From a virus, in IMG/VR virus record IMGVR_UViG_3300023210_003947, positions 1 through 33,432 of that record: DNA of 33,432 nucleotides; one strand, 5' to 3'. A program made the position numbers and the translations under genes. Of the stretch, positions 1-7,014 are shown piece after piece. The number at the start of each line of letters is the position of its first letter. Position 1 is the first letter of the stretch. Under the pieces are notes generated by a model. The model made no database searches, was not told where the DNA came from, and was given only the letters and a program-made list of their open reading frames with translations.

Positions 1-93
1 ATCAAGCTTACCGGTAGTGTAATCATCTTGAGCCATTAAAGACAATAGATTCATTCTATAATCTTCTAACCATTTTTTTAATTCTTCACTCAT
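1..93 (-). CDS. Hypothetical protein, N-terminal part (runs off window start)
   Basis: An ATG at 93-91 on the minus strand opens a frame of 31 codons with no stop before the window edge. It begins MSEELKKWLEDYRMN, a charged, probably helical start. Only the N-terminus is visible, so no family can be assigned. It follows the small gene at 120-302 on the same strand and may be in the same transcript. Confidence 0.5.
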   Translation of the reverse strand, partial: MSEELKKWLEDYRMNLLSLMAQDDYTTGKLD

Positions 94-119
94 CTTTGTC
101 TTTTTTCTTTTATTTAAAA

Positions 120-302
120 TTATTGCGTTCTTTCTAATTGAACAATATGGAATGCGTGTATTTTACCATTTATTTTAGCATCATACATTGTTTCCATTCC
201 ACTCCATTGTCTTGCTTCTACAATCATTCCATATTGTTCCAAACGTTTATCTACTATTTTGAACTTTGGTAACTTACCTTTAAGTTCGTCCATATAATCC
301 AT
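120..302 (-). CDS. Small hypothetical protein (60 aa)
   Basis: This is a complete 60-residue frame starting at ATG; a second in-frame ATG three codons later is also possible. The protein is soluble and mixed alpha/beta in character (GKIHAFHIVQLERTQ at the C-terminus), with no signal peptide or membrane segment. I do not recognise a family. It lies in a run of small minus-strand genes, the usual setting for phage accessory genes. Confidence 0.5.
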   Translation of the reverse strand: MDYMDELKGKLPKFKIVDKRLEQYGMIVEARQWSGMETMYDAKINGKIHAFHIVQLERTQ

Positions 303-333
303 AATTTTACGATTTTATAACAACAAATATACG

Positions 334-426
334 TTATTTAAGTGTTTCATCTGTTGAGTATCCTGTTAATAATAAGCATTCTATTTCCAATCCAAGCATT
401 CGTAAAAAAATTAAAAATGCTCTCAT
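334..426 (-). CDS. Possible 30-residue hydrophobic peptide
   Basis: An ATG at 426-424 lies one base after the stop codon of the CHU_C gene (pattern TAACATG). The same stop-start arrangement is seen between the ATP-grasp-like and bS21 genes near 14738. The frame runs 30 codons to a TAA and encodes a hydrophobic N-terminal half (MRAFLIFLRMLGLEI) with a polar tail. The coupling-like spacing is the only support, and the frame could be chance. Confidence 0.22.
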   Translation of the reverse strand: MRAFLIFLRMLGLEIECLLLTGYSTDETLK

Positions 427-427
427 G

Positions 428-991
428 TTACACTTTAACTATGCTTATCGTTCCTTCTTTATGAAAATCATTATCGTAATAACCTTTTACCTCGATTGCA
501 TAAGCATAACTACCAATCGGTGCAGGTTTGCCACCATATGTGCCATCCCATTGATCTGATTGTTTATCTGTTTCAAATACTAATTGACCCCATCGGTTAT
601 AAATGATTAGATGGTAGTTTTTTACACCGATACCTAAGCCACCAAAAGTATCGTTCAAACCATCTTCGTTCGGTGTGAATGCATTCGGTACGTAAATATA
701 TAACGATGGTTTAACATCTATTGTATTCGAAACACTCACGATTTCATCATTTACTTTATTTATAGCAGTGACGCGATATTTAATATGTAAATCATCAAGA
801 CCCGGTATAGGATCTCCTGATTCTAATATCCTTGAGTTGTTTTCATTAATATCCATCAGCAATTCCCATGGATCTGGTTTATACCAAACGTCGTATACAT
901 TTATTGCTACTATACTAAGTAAAAGTATTGGTATTATAATTTGTCTAACGTTTCTAGGTAAGCTAAATTTTTTTAGTCTTTTTATAATCAT
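428..991 (-). CDS. Membrane-anchored or secreted protein with CHU_C / T9SS type B sorting domain
   Basis: The 187-residue protein has a basic N-terminus (MIIKRLKKF), one hydrophobic segment at about residues 18-36, a linker of about 65 residues, and a C-terminal domain from about residue 100. That domain carries the hallmarks of the gliding-motility-associated C-terminal domain (TIGR04131, CHU_C, type B): PNAFTPNEDGLNDTF, then YNRWGQLVFE, WDGTYGGKPAP and GSYAYAIE. In Bacteroidota such domains route proteins through the type IX secretion system to the cell surface or medium. The hydrophobic segment may be a signal peptide or a signal anchor. The start overlaps the stop of the upstream gene (988-1209) by four bases, so the two are probably co-translated. 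The domain call is strong. The role in a phage (surface masking, superinfection exclusion, adhesin) is unknown. Confidence 0.85.
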   Translation of the reverse strand: MIIKRLKKFSLPRNVRQIIIPILLLSIVAINVYDVWYKPDPWELLMDINENNSRILESGDPIPGLDDLHIKYRVTAINKVNDEIVSVSNTIDVKPSLYIYVPNAFTPNEDGLNDTFGGLGIGVKNYHLIIYNRWGQLVFETDKQSDQWDGTYGGKPAPIGSYAYAIEVKGYYDNDFHKEGTISIVKV

Positions 992-1209
992 GGTAAGTAT
1001 GGATTATCTGCTAGGTTTGAATATATGACTATACAGATAGCAATGATAACAGAGACAACAAATGCGGTTGACCACGCATGAAACCATTTATAATCTGATA
1101 TCATTTTATCTATAAGCTCTTTATCCTGCTTTTTATATAATTCGATTTGAGCATCTTTCTTTATACGCTCTTCTTTGAAATAGTTTTCATTATCTTTCTT
1201 AGACCTCAC
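988..1209 (-). CDS. Small membrane protein with C-terminal transmembrane helix
   Basis: This 73-residue protein appears to start at GTG (1209-1207); no ATG gives a better start. The first 45 residues are highly charged and probably helical (KKDNENYFKEERIKKDAQ). They are followed by one strong transmembrane segment (STAFVVSVIIAICIVIY) and a short polar tail. The tail-anchored design and four-base overlap with the CHU_C gene suggest a membrane partner for that protein. No family is recognised. Confidence 0.55.
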   Translation of the reverse strand: MRSKKDNENYFKEERIKKDAQIELYKKQDKELIDKMISDYKWFHAWSTAFVVSVIIAICIVIYSNLADNPYLP

Positions 1210-1245
1210 TATATCCTATTTATTTTTATTAGTTACTTCGCTGTT

Positions 1246-1497
1246 TTATTTATCATCTTTCATTTGTTTTGGATTTGATAGTGTTACCATGAACTTACCT
1301 CGAACACTATCATTTAATACAAATGTTATTCCAAAGGTTTTTGATCCGTCTTGCTCTATGACTATGCATTCCTTTGCCGTCGTAGTAACTTCGCCGTCGG
1401 TTCCAAATGTTTCCTTTAAAAAATCTGCAGTAGTTTTAAGGTGATCATTCATGTTCGCTTCCATTACTTTTGTCTCGTCTGTTTTCTTATCTTCCAT
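1246..1497 (-). CDS. Hypothetical protein (83 aa)
   Basis: This complete frame starts at ATG (MEDKKTDETKVMEANM). The N-terminus is charged, and the C-terminal half looks like a small beta-rich domain (ECIVIEQDGSKTFGITFVLN). There is no membrane segment. I do not recognise the family. It is in the same orientation as its neighbours, with short gaps. Confidence 0.5.
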   Translation of the reverse strand: MEDKKTDETKVMEANMNDHLKTTADFLKETFGTDGEVTTTAKECIVIEQDGSKTFGITFVLNDSVRGKFMVTLSNPKQMKDDK

Positions 1498-1506
1498 AAT
1501 TATAAT

Positions 1507-1710
1507 TTAAAAAGACTCTATCATAGAATCACGTCCATTCTCAATTTCTGCTTTAAGTTTACAGTTTTCCTTGAGATATTCAAATTTTTGCTTTTCAGCT
1601 TTTATATATTCTATACGAAGTTTACCATATTTCCATGATATAGCAACAAATAAAATTAATAGTATTGCACATGCAAAGTGATACGGTCGTTCCCTAATGT
1701 CTGTAATCAT
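1507..1710 (-). CDS. Small membrane protein with N-terminal TM and coiled coil (possible spanin-like)
   Basis: The 67-residue protein has a short basic N-terminus, a transmembrane helix (FACAILLILFVAISW) and then a charged, coiled-coil-like stretch (RIEYIKAEKQKFEYLKENCK). This is the architecture of an inner-membrane spanin (Rz type), but it is shorter than typical Rz proteins and sequence alone does not prove it. It overlaps the next upstream gene by four bases. Confidence 0.45.
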   Translation of the reverse strand: MITDIRERPYHFACAILLILFVAISWKYGKLRIEYIKAEKQKFEYLKENCKLKAEIENGRDSMIESF

Positions 1711-1925
1711 TTAGCTGGGTAATTATTTCCAATGTACAAAAATTGGATTGTTTTATAATCAGCGGCTGCATCTTCTATTCTATCATATGGATAAAACATT
1801 TCTTCACTCGGGCTGAGTTTACGAGTTAAATATACTTGACCATTTATTGTGTCTATTCCCATGTTAAATGGTGCACTTAAAAATTCATATAAATCTTTCT
1901 GTACGTTGTAATTAGTTATAATCAT
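1707..1925 (-). CDS. Hypothetical protein (72 aa)
   Basis: The 72-residue frame begins MIITNYNVQKDLYEFLSAPF. It is soluble, with several aromatic residues and no recognisable motif. It ends four bases into the membrane protein gene at 1507-1710, and its start is one base from the end of the gene at 1927-2190, so the three are translationally coupled. Function is unknown. Confidence 0.5.
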   Translation of the reverse strand: MIITNYNVQKDLYEFLSAPFNMGIDTINGQVYLTRKLSPSEEMFYPYDRIEDAAADYKTIQFLYIGNNYPAK

Positions 1926-1926
1926 A

Positions 1927-2190
1927 CTATTTATTTTTTAGGTAATCTTGTACTGCTGGAAAATCTTCTCGTTCTCCTAACATTAAATCGTCAATTCTTT
2001 CTTTTAATTCGTCAAGTGTAAAAAGTTCACTGTAAAGTGATGCTCCACCTGCAGTTACTTCCATTGCACTCCATATAAATTGTTTCTTCATATCGACAGT
2101 TCCGGCGTATACTATGGTGATATAAGTATCTCCCATGTCAATACATAGTGTCTGCATTTCTCGTATTCTGACTGATTCAATAATTCTCAT
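1927..2190 (-). CDS. Hypothetical protein (87 aa)
   Basis: The 87-residue frame has an initial beta-rich part (QTLCIDMGDTYITIVYAG) and a helical C-terminus (LDELKERIDDLMLG). An in-frame ATG at residue 12 is an alternative start. The sequence upstream of the start contains TTAGTAAAATAATA, a weaker version of the TAGTATAATA motif seen before several other genes. No family is recognised. Confidence 0.5.
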   Translation of the reverse strand: MRIIESVRIREMQTLCIDMGDTYITIVYAGTVDMKKQFIWSAMEVTAGGASLYSELFTLDELKERIDDLMLGEREDFPAVQDYLKNK

Positions 2191-2228
2191 AGTATTATTT
2201 TACTAATTTTAATAAACTTTTTTAAATA

Positions 2229-2429
2229 TTATCGTATATATTTAATATAAATAATCGTAATGAATATAACACTTGACCATACAATGAATATAATAAGTAC
2301 ATCAATGAAGCGTGAAATAGCGGCGATTAAGAATAATGAGCTAGAAAATAGAAGTACTTCTACTAAGTCTAATCTACGCAGTAAAATTTTAAAGAAAGCT
2401 ACCACTATTAACTGTTTTTTTACTAGCAT
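2229..2429 (-). CDS. Small membrane protein, two TM segments
   Basis: This 66-residue frame starts at ATG inside the last 41 bases of the sigma-factor gene. Two hydrophobic stretches are visible (VEVLLFSSSLFLIAAIS and VLIIFIVWSSVIFITIIYI), so a two-helix membrane protein is plausible. The overlap suggests coupling to the sigma factor, though the hydrophobicity of AT-rich DNA means a spurious frame cannot be ruled out. Confidence 0.35.
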   Translation of the reverse strand: MLVKKQLIVVAFFKILLRRLDLVEVLLFSSSLFLIAAISRFIDVLIIFIVWSSVIFITIIYIKYIR

Positions 2430-3297
2430 TAAATCTTAATTTCCGTATCGCTGACTTGTACCTACGCTGTATAGTGGCACTGCTCCTTCCTAGATCCGAT
2501 GCTATTTTTGAGAATGATTCTGGAATATCTGTATCAAATCCAAGTCTACGCTTAACTATTTCTCTATTGATGGGCGTAAGTTGATCCAAGTAAGATGCTA
2601 TTAATTTATTATAATCATCAGATTTAACAATATGATCTGCTCCATCTGGATCGCCATTAATTAAATTAACTGGTATAAAGTCACTGTCGTCAGATCCAGT
2701 TCCTTCCAAAGGAGATGCTTTTGTATTTGCTCGTATCGAGTCAACAATTGCCTGTTTCTTTTTAATTTCAACCGATGATGAAGTTAAAACCCCATCGTTA
2801 TCTTGTTCTAAATACGCTTCTATTAATTCATCTTCAGTTGGGTCGCGACCTAGGTCATTAGTTAATTCAGATTCAATATGATTCATCTTAGAAATAGAAG
2901 TTACTTTATTTTGAGGTAATCGTATTTGGCGAGAATGCTCAGATAGGTATAATAACATGTATTTTCTAATATTCCATACTGCATATGATATAAATCTAAA
3001 TCCAGTAGTGTAGTCAAATGCCCTAGCTGCATCTATTAATCCGGTATTTCCTTCGTTAATTAGATCTTGGAATTTAGAAGTACTCCCTCCTGAATATTGC
3101 TTAGCTACACTTATCACGAATCGAAGATTAGATGCAATTAATTTATTAATTGCGTCATTATCTCCCGTTGCTGTTAATTTAGTTACCTCAAGCTCTTCTG
3201 CTGGAGTTAATAATGGATATCTATTAACTTCTACCATGTATCTATCAATTCCACTTGAATTAGGTGTGTATCTTTCGGTAGGTCTAAAATCTCTCAT
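2389..3297 (-). CDS. Sigma-70 family RNA polymerase sigma factor
   Basis: The 302-residue protein has the layout of a group 1/2 sigma factor without region 1.1. Region 1.2-like sequence (DRYMVEVNRYPLLTPAEE) comes first. Region 2 follows, with the core-binding and -10-binding signature (LRFVISVAKQY, DLINEGNTGLIDAARAFD, FRFISYAVWNIRKYM, RQIRLP). A region 3 part (LGRDPTEDELIEAYL) comes next. Region 4 ends with a helix-turn-helix (SFSKIASDLGRSSATIQRRY). It resembles the Bacteroidota primary sigma factor more than T4 gp55. It presumably redirects host RNA polymerase to phage promoters; two recurrent promoter-like motifs in this window are candidate targets. The C-terminus ends with a short basic/serine tail. 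Confidence 0.93.
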   Translation of the reverse strand: MRDFRPTERYTPNSSGIDRYMVEVNRYPLLTPAEELEVTKLTATGDNDAINKLIASNLRFVISVAKQYSGGSTSKFQDLINEGNTGLIDAARAFDYTTGFRFISYAVWNIRKYMLLYLSEHSRQIRLPQNKVTSISKMNHIESELTNDLGRDPTEDELIEAYLEQDNDGVLTSSSVEIKKKQAIVDSIRANTKASPLEGTGSDDSDFIPVNLINGDPDGADHIVKSDDYNKLIASYLDQLTPINREIVKRRLGFDTDIPESFSKIASDLGRSSATIQRRYKSAIRKLRFNASKKTVNSGSFL

Positions 3298-3345
3298 ATT
3301 ATAGTTTTAATAGTTAGAGTACTTATAATTTTACTCAATATTATG

Positions 3346-3360
3346 AATAAATAATAAAAA
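3346..3360 (+). promoter_or_regulatory. Late-type promoter motif upstream of 3374 gene
   Basis: AATAAATAATAAAAA lies 13 bases before the ATG at 3374. The same string recurs before many leader-bearing genes in this window and resembles the T4 late -10 element TATAAATA. Function is inferred from recurrence and position. Confidence 0.6.
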
Positions 3361-3373
3361 TCACGCGACTATT

Positions 3374-4573
3374 ATGCAAGAAATATTTAATTTTAAGACA
3401 TGGAAAAATAGAGTATTTGAACAGGAAACTGTATATACTAAGGAATCTAAGTATGGCGTATATAATTTCGAGGGAGTATTTCCTGATAATATGATAACGC
3501 CAAAACCGGAAGTATACACAGATATAATTGATAAGATGAAATCTGATATAGAAAAGGCAATGGACGATGGTATGAAATTGTCAGAACTTAATATATCAAT
3601 AGAATCAAGTGCAAGTGCTCCCATGGCAACTACATGTCTTCCTAAGGACATAGAAGAAGCAGATCATAATTTCGGAGACGATACACTTAAAGATAAATGG
3701 GCACATTGTGATAGCAACACACGAAGCACACATAGAGTTGAAAATGGTAATAAATTTTTAGCTGAACATCGTGGACTTAAACTTAAGGAAGTATTAATTA
3801 ATGAGATTAATAATATGTTAAAGAGTAAGGATATATCAAATAAGATAACCGATGATATGGTAGAGCTTAGTTTCAAGGTTGCTACCGCAAAGGACCATGT
3901 TGGTGATGATAAAAACAGCGATGATAATCGATATGTAAGAGCAAAGATTGAGGGATTACTTAAATCTAAGAATGTAGAAAAGGAAACTAAGACCGGTCCA
4001 ACTTACCATTATTACATAGAGCTAAATCCAGATGATGGGGCTAAGGAAAGTAGAAAAACCGTTTGGAATTTTAAAGAAAATGGTAAATGGTATCATAAAG
4101 CTGCTTCAGAAAAAATATTCGGAGATGCGAGGAGGAACGCAAGTCCTTCTGAGTTTACTAATCATGATGCTAAAAAGGTGGCAGCGTCACGTGTTAAAGA
4201 TCGTAGCCATGTAGTTTATTCATCTGCTGAAAAAGCACCTGCTGCCGTTCCAAGGATAATTAAAGACCCAGTGGGTCCGACAGAAAAAGCTAACAATAAA
4301 ATAGCATGGAGTAATAGGTTTGGAGGATGGATAACATTTGTAGAAATTAAGAATTACAGTGCAGTAACAAAAGGTGGATCAGGAATCAGATGGTGGTATA
4401 AAGATAATGATGTATTCACAGCTGAGGTTAAAGCATTAAACGTATATCACGGATCCCAACCTATTGTAATAACCAACGATCAAAGTTTACAATGGGGAGC
4501 AGCTAGTATAGGTGGAGGCAAAGGAAAACGCAGTTACACTGTTCCATCCAGTACACCTAGACCTAGTATCTAA
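3374..4573 (+). CDS. Putative packaged internal protein (399 aa), unknown function
   Basis: The protein starts MQEIFNFKTWKNRVFEQE. This has the aromatic-x-x-aromatic pattern (F-K-T-W) followed by V-F-E, like the leader of T4 internal capsid proteins, which is cut by the prohead protease. The rest is soluble. A charged middle part precedes a C-terminal domain rich in aromatic residues and glycine (RFGGWITFVEIKNY, GIRWWYKDND) and ending in a Ser/Pro tail. I recognise no catalytic motif. It stands alone on the plus strand, preceded by a late-type promoter motif and converging with the minus-strand gene ending at 4574. The start is fixed by the promoter spacing and the leader. Confidence 0.7.
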   Translation: MQEIFNFKTWKNRVFEQETVYTKESKYGVYNFEGVFPDNMITPKPEVYTDIIDKMKSDIEKAMDDGMKLSELNISIESSASAPMATTCLPKDIEEADHNFGDDTLKDKWAHCDSNTRSTHRVENGNKFLAEHRGLKLKEVLINEINNMLKSKDISNKITDDMVELSFKVATAKDHVGDDKNSDDNRYVRAKIEGLLKSKNVEKETKTGPTYHYYIELNPDDGAKESRKTVWNFKENGKWYHKAASEKIFGDARRNASPSEFTNHDAKKVAASRVKDRSHVVYSSAEKAPAAVPRIIKDPVGPTEKANNKIAWSNRFGGWITFVEIKNYSAVTKGGSGIRWWYKDNDVFTAEVKALNVYHGSQPIVITNDQSLQWGAASIGGGKGKRSYTVPSSTPRPSI

Positions 4574-4774
4574 TTAGACGCATGTTGTACGATTGCTATT
4601 GCTAAGACCTCCGTCTGTTGCTACGACATCCAACGCAATAGCATTGTCTACATCAATATCATAAATGAATAGTAGTGAATATTCTCGATCAATAATCTCT
4701 GTTGCCTCGTCTTTAGTAAACCCATCGGAAACTAAATTATTAATAGATTTTTGGTACTCCTTAGCTTTTGACAT
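4574..4774 (-). CDS. Small hypothetical protein (66 aa)
   Basis: The 66-residue frame begins MSKAKEYQKSINNLVSDGFT, with a segment like a small UBA-type helical repeat (LVSDGFTKDEATEIIDREY). The rest is beta-like. It ends directly against the stop of the convergent plus-strand gene. It is 11 bases downstream of the CAP-domain gene and probably in its transcript. Function is unknown. Confidence 0.5.
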   Translation of the reverse strand: MSKAKEYQKSINNLVSDGFTKDEATEIIDREYSLLFIYDIDVDNAIALDVVATDGGLSNSNRTTCV

Positions 4775-4785
4775 TTCTTTTAGTT

Positions 4786-5292
4786 TTAGTAAAGTGCTAC
4801 ACTTGAATATGATATAATATCTGATTGTTTAAGATCATTGTATGATATTCTAAAGGTATTAAGTAATCCGTTACCGAATCCACCTTCTAATACTATTCCC
4901 ATTCCGCCCATAGTTGAGTTTGGTAATAATAATATATAATTATGTCCTGGTGAATCTTGCCAAATTTTAACTATAGTCTTAGCGTTTTTTAAGTAAGTAG
5001 ATCCTGCATTATATCCGGTATTACTAATACATTCTCCATGATATGGAGAATTAGTATCGTGTTTAAAATCGTGCTTTAGTTTCTCTGAATATTCTCGACA
5101 CTGAGAAGATAACGTGCTATCCCAAACGATTGGTGATTTTCCGCTATTAACTCTATACTTACTAATTTCTTCAATTACCAATTGCTCTAGGAACTCCATA
5201 TCTAGTGTTTTTATACGTAGAGTATCAGTTGGTTCTGTTGCGAACGTTGAAGTAGAAATAATAACTAAGATTGCGATAAGTAACTTTTTCAT
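4786..5292 (-). CDS. Secreted CAP (SCP/PR-1-like) domain protein
   Basis: The 168-residue protein has a clear Sec signal peptide (MKKLLIAILVIISTSTFA, likely cleavage after FA). A CAP-superfamily domain follows: I-x-K-Y-R near residue 43, IVWDSTLSSQCREYSEKL, the histidine followed by the HGE motif (SPYHGECISNTGY), and the signature IVKIWQDSPGHNYILL with a Gly-rich end (MGGMGIVLEGG). CAP proteins are extracytoplasmic; known activities include lipid or sterol binding and, in some members, proteolysis. Here it would act in the periplasm or outside. It is preceded by a TAGTATAATA-type promoter motif rather than the late type, suggesting expression before lysis. A role in host envelope alteration or superinfection control is possible but unproven. 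Confidence 0.85.
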   Translation of the reverse strand: MKKLLIAILVIISTSTFATEPTDTLRIKTLDMEFLEQLVIEEISKYRVNSGKSPIVWDSTLSSQCREYSEKLKHDFKHDTNSPYHGECISNTGYNAGSTYLKNAKTIVKIWQDSPGHNYILLLPNSTMGGMGIVLEGGFGNGLLNTFRISYNDLKQSDIISYSSVALY

Positions 5293-5317
5293 TTTGTTTA
5301 GTTTAGGGGTTATATAT

Positions 5318-5328
5318 TTATTATACTA
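5318..5328 (-). promoter_or_regulatory. TAGTATAATA-type promoter motif for CAP gene
   Basis: On the minus strand this reads TAGTATAATAA, about 25 bases before the CAP ATG. The same element precedes the ligase, glucosyltransferase and DUF6378-like genes. It resembles a sigma-70 -10 box (TATAAT). Confidence 0.5.
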
Positions 5329-5394
5329 CTAAATATATTAATATTAAAACAATGATGTACTAGGATCGATCTATCTACTTCTCATGAATGCGCG

Positions 5395-5409
5395 AATAAA
5401 TAATAAAAA
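5395..5409 (+). promoter_or_regulatory. Late-type promoter motif upstream of holin-like gene
   Basis: AATAAATAATAAAAA lies eight bases before the ATG at 5418 and is identical to the element before the 3374 gene. Confidence 0.6.
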
Positions 5410-5417
5410 CGATAACG

Positions 5418-5672
5418 ATGATGGGAAAGAAATTACAATGCTTTTATAGCATATTTAAAAATGACAACAGTTGGAACGAGAAATCTATAGTAGGTTTCAT
5501 GGCATTCGCAGTAATGGTTCTATTTGCCGTTGTAGATTTAGTTACGGGATACTTTGGAAAAGACCTTGTAATCCAAGAGTTTATATATAACTCGTTTGTA
5601 TGGATGGTGCTAGGCTCTTTTGGAATTGATGGTATTACTAAGTTTGCTGGTAAAAACAAATCTTCGGAATAA
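5418..5672 (+). CDS. Holin-like small membrane protein
   Basis: The 84-residue protein has a short polar N-terminus, two hydrophobic segments (VGFMAFAVMVLFAVVDLVTG and FIYNSFVWMVLGSFGIDG) and a charged C-terminus (KFAGKNKSSE). This size and topology fit a class II-type holin and resemble small membrane proteins of other Bacteroidota phages. Two ATG codons are adjacent at 5418 and 5421; either can serve. It has its own late-type promoter motif and a strong terminator 80 bases downstream, so it is a single-gene unit, as expected for a timed lysis gene. Holin function is inferred from topology only. Confidence 0.55.
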   Translation: MMGKKLQCFYSIFKNDNSWNEKSIVGFMAFAVMVLFAVVDLVTGYFGKDLVIQEFIYNSFVWMVLGSFGIDGITKFAGKNKSSE

Positions 5673-5754
5673 GACTTAGGTTAATATGTATTCGGTGGTA
5701 AATTTATCAGGCATATAAAGCTGTTAAAGGAAACGATACTGAAGTATAAACAAA

Positions 5755-5782
5755 AAAAAGAGAGGCAATTGCCTCTCTTTTT
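5755..5782. terminator. Bidirectional rho-independent terminator
   Basis: This is a perfect palindrome: A-tract, GAGAGGCAATTGCCTCTC, T-tract. It lies between the convergent holin-like gene (plus) and the gene ending at 5788 (minus), and can end transcription from both sides. Confidence 0.85.
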
Positions 5783-5787
5783 GTATT

Positions 5788-6936
5788 TTAAAATAAATCG
5801 TCTAGTCCAAGTTCAACGAATGGATTGTCTGTATAGAAGTTCTTAGCTACTCTTCCAAGTACTAAATATTGTAAGAACATTGATGCAACAACAGGCTGAG
5901 TATGTTTTTTAACCATGTCTGTTAAATCAGCAGTATCTGTATGTCTCTCAGCTGCTTCATATTCTCCTTCTTTCATTGCTAATTCCAAGAATGTATTTAA
6001 TCTAGGTAATAAAGTATCCGCATCAAATTTAGAAGAGTTGATTAAGCCAATAAGATCTTGAATTTTCTTTTTAGCTTCTTTATTATTTACTTTTAAATCT
6101 CCATATTCAGTTGTCATATCATCCGGCGAAATCTCTGACATTGTTTTTGCATATTCAGATCTGGCCCTATCTCCGCTTTTAGTAAGCATGGGTCCTGCTA
6201 TTTTTGAGAAATTATCTACAAAATATTCAACGAATGCTTCTGGAGTAACTGTTTTAATATCAGATCTAGTTTTTCTAGATCCTCTAACACTATCTTCAGT
6301 TTCAAGTATATATAATATTGAATCATCTGCAATATATCCAGCTTGAATGATTTGACCAATTGTTCCCCACCATTTACCAACAGGTTGACCTGAATCCGCA
6401 TCAATTGCAATATATCTTAAATACATTCCTGTTTTTTCAGAGTGACCAGCTGCTCTCGCTATTTCTAAATCATCTACTCCAAATTTTTCAATTCTACCAG
6501 CAGGTCCAAGTTTACCAAGTTTTCTAGTAATATAACAAACAAAATCAACACTTGGTGTTGCTAATATTAATCTAGTATCTGTATCTTTAGTTTTAGAAAT
6601 TATTTGCTCTAAATAATGTTGAACATTTTTTCGACCAGTTTTAGTACCTATTACTTCTGCTTCATGTGATAATGGAACATCTTCCGTACCTGGCCATGGA
6701 CCTTTCTTTGCAGCATGTGGCTCTATGTCAGTAAAAAACTCTGTATCCATTTTTTTAGTACTTGGATTCCATTGCTTCTGAGCTTCTTTACTTTTTGTAA
6801 CCTTTCCACTTAATTTGTGAATAAATTGCATAAGATCTTTAGGAACCCCTAATTTTGAAAGAGAACTTGCCATTTCATTAATAGACTGTGAAGTCGAGTA
6901 ATCGTTAAATCCTTTAAGGTAGTTGTTTAGTTTCAT
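5788..6936 (-). CDS. Putative packaged internal protein (382 aa), unknown function
   Basis: I place the start at ATG 6936, giving MKLNNYLKGFNDYSTSQSINE. This is a leader with spaced aromatics ending in Ile-Asn-Glu, like the other leader-bearing genes here. An upstream TTG start at 6960 is possible but would sit against the promoter motif. The mature part is soluble and mixed alpha/beta, with no transmembrane helix. A central region (RLILATPSVDFVCYITRKLG, GKWWGTIGQIIQAGYI) looks like a compact domain; the C-terminal part is helical and acidic. I recognise no enzyme motif. It is a single-gene unit ending at the bidirectional terminator. Confidence 0.7.
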   Translation of the reverse strand: MKLNNYLKGFNDYSTSQSINEMASSLSKLGVPKDLMQFIHKLSGKVTKSKEAQKQWNPSTKKMDTEFFTDIEPHAAKKGPWPGTEDVPLSHEAEVIGTKTGRKNVQHYLEQIISKTKDTDTRLILATPSVDFVCYITRKLGKLGPAGRIEKFGVDDLEIARAAGHSEKTGMYLRYIAIDADSGQPVGKWWGTIGQIIQAGYIADDSILYILETEDSVRGSRKTRSDIKTVTPEAFVEYFVDNFSKIAGPMLTKSGDRARSEYAKTMSEISPDDMTTEYGDLKVNNKEAKKKIQDLIGLINSSKFDADTLLPRLNTFLELAMKEGEYEAAERHTDTADLTDMVKKHTQPVVASMFLQYLVLGRVAKNFYTDNPFVELGLDDLF

Positions 6937-6960
6937 GTCGATAGAATATTTTATAGTCAA

Positions 6961-6975
6961 TTTTAATTATTTATC
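6961..6975 (-). promoter_or_regulatory. Late-type promoter motif for 6936 gene
   Basis: The minus strand reads GATAAATAATTAAAA, one base different from the consensus, 24 bases before the chosen ATG. Confidence 0.45.
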
Positions 6976-6988
6976 ATTCAATATAAAC

Positions 6989-7009
6989 AAAAAAACCCTC
7001 TAATGAGGG
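6989..7009 (-). terminator. Rho-independent terminator after 7015-7446 gene
   Basis: On the minus strand, CCCTC/GAGGG arms with a four-base loop are followed by seven T residues, just past the stop codon at 7015. It closes the ligase operon. Confidence 0.75.
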
Positions 7010-7014
7010 CTTAA

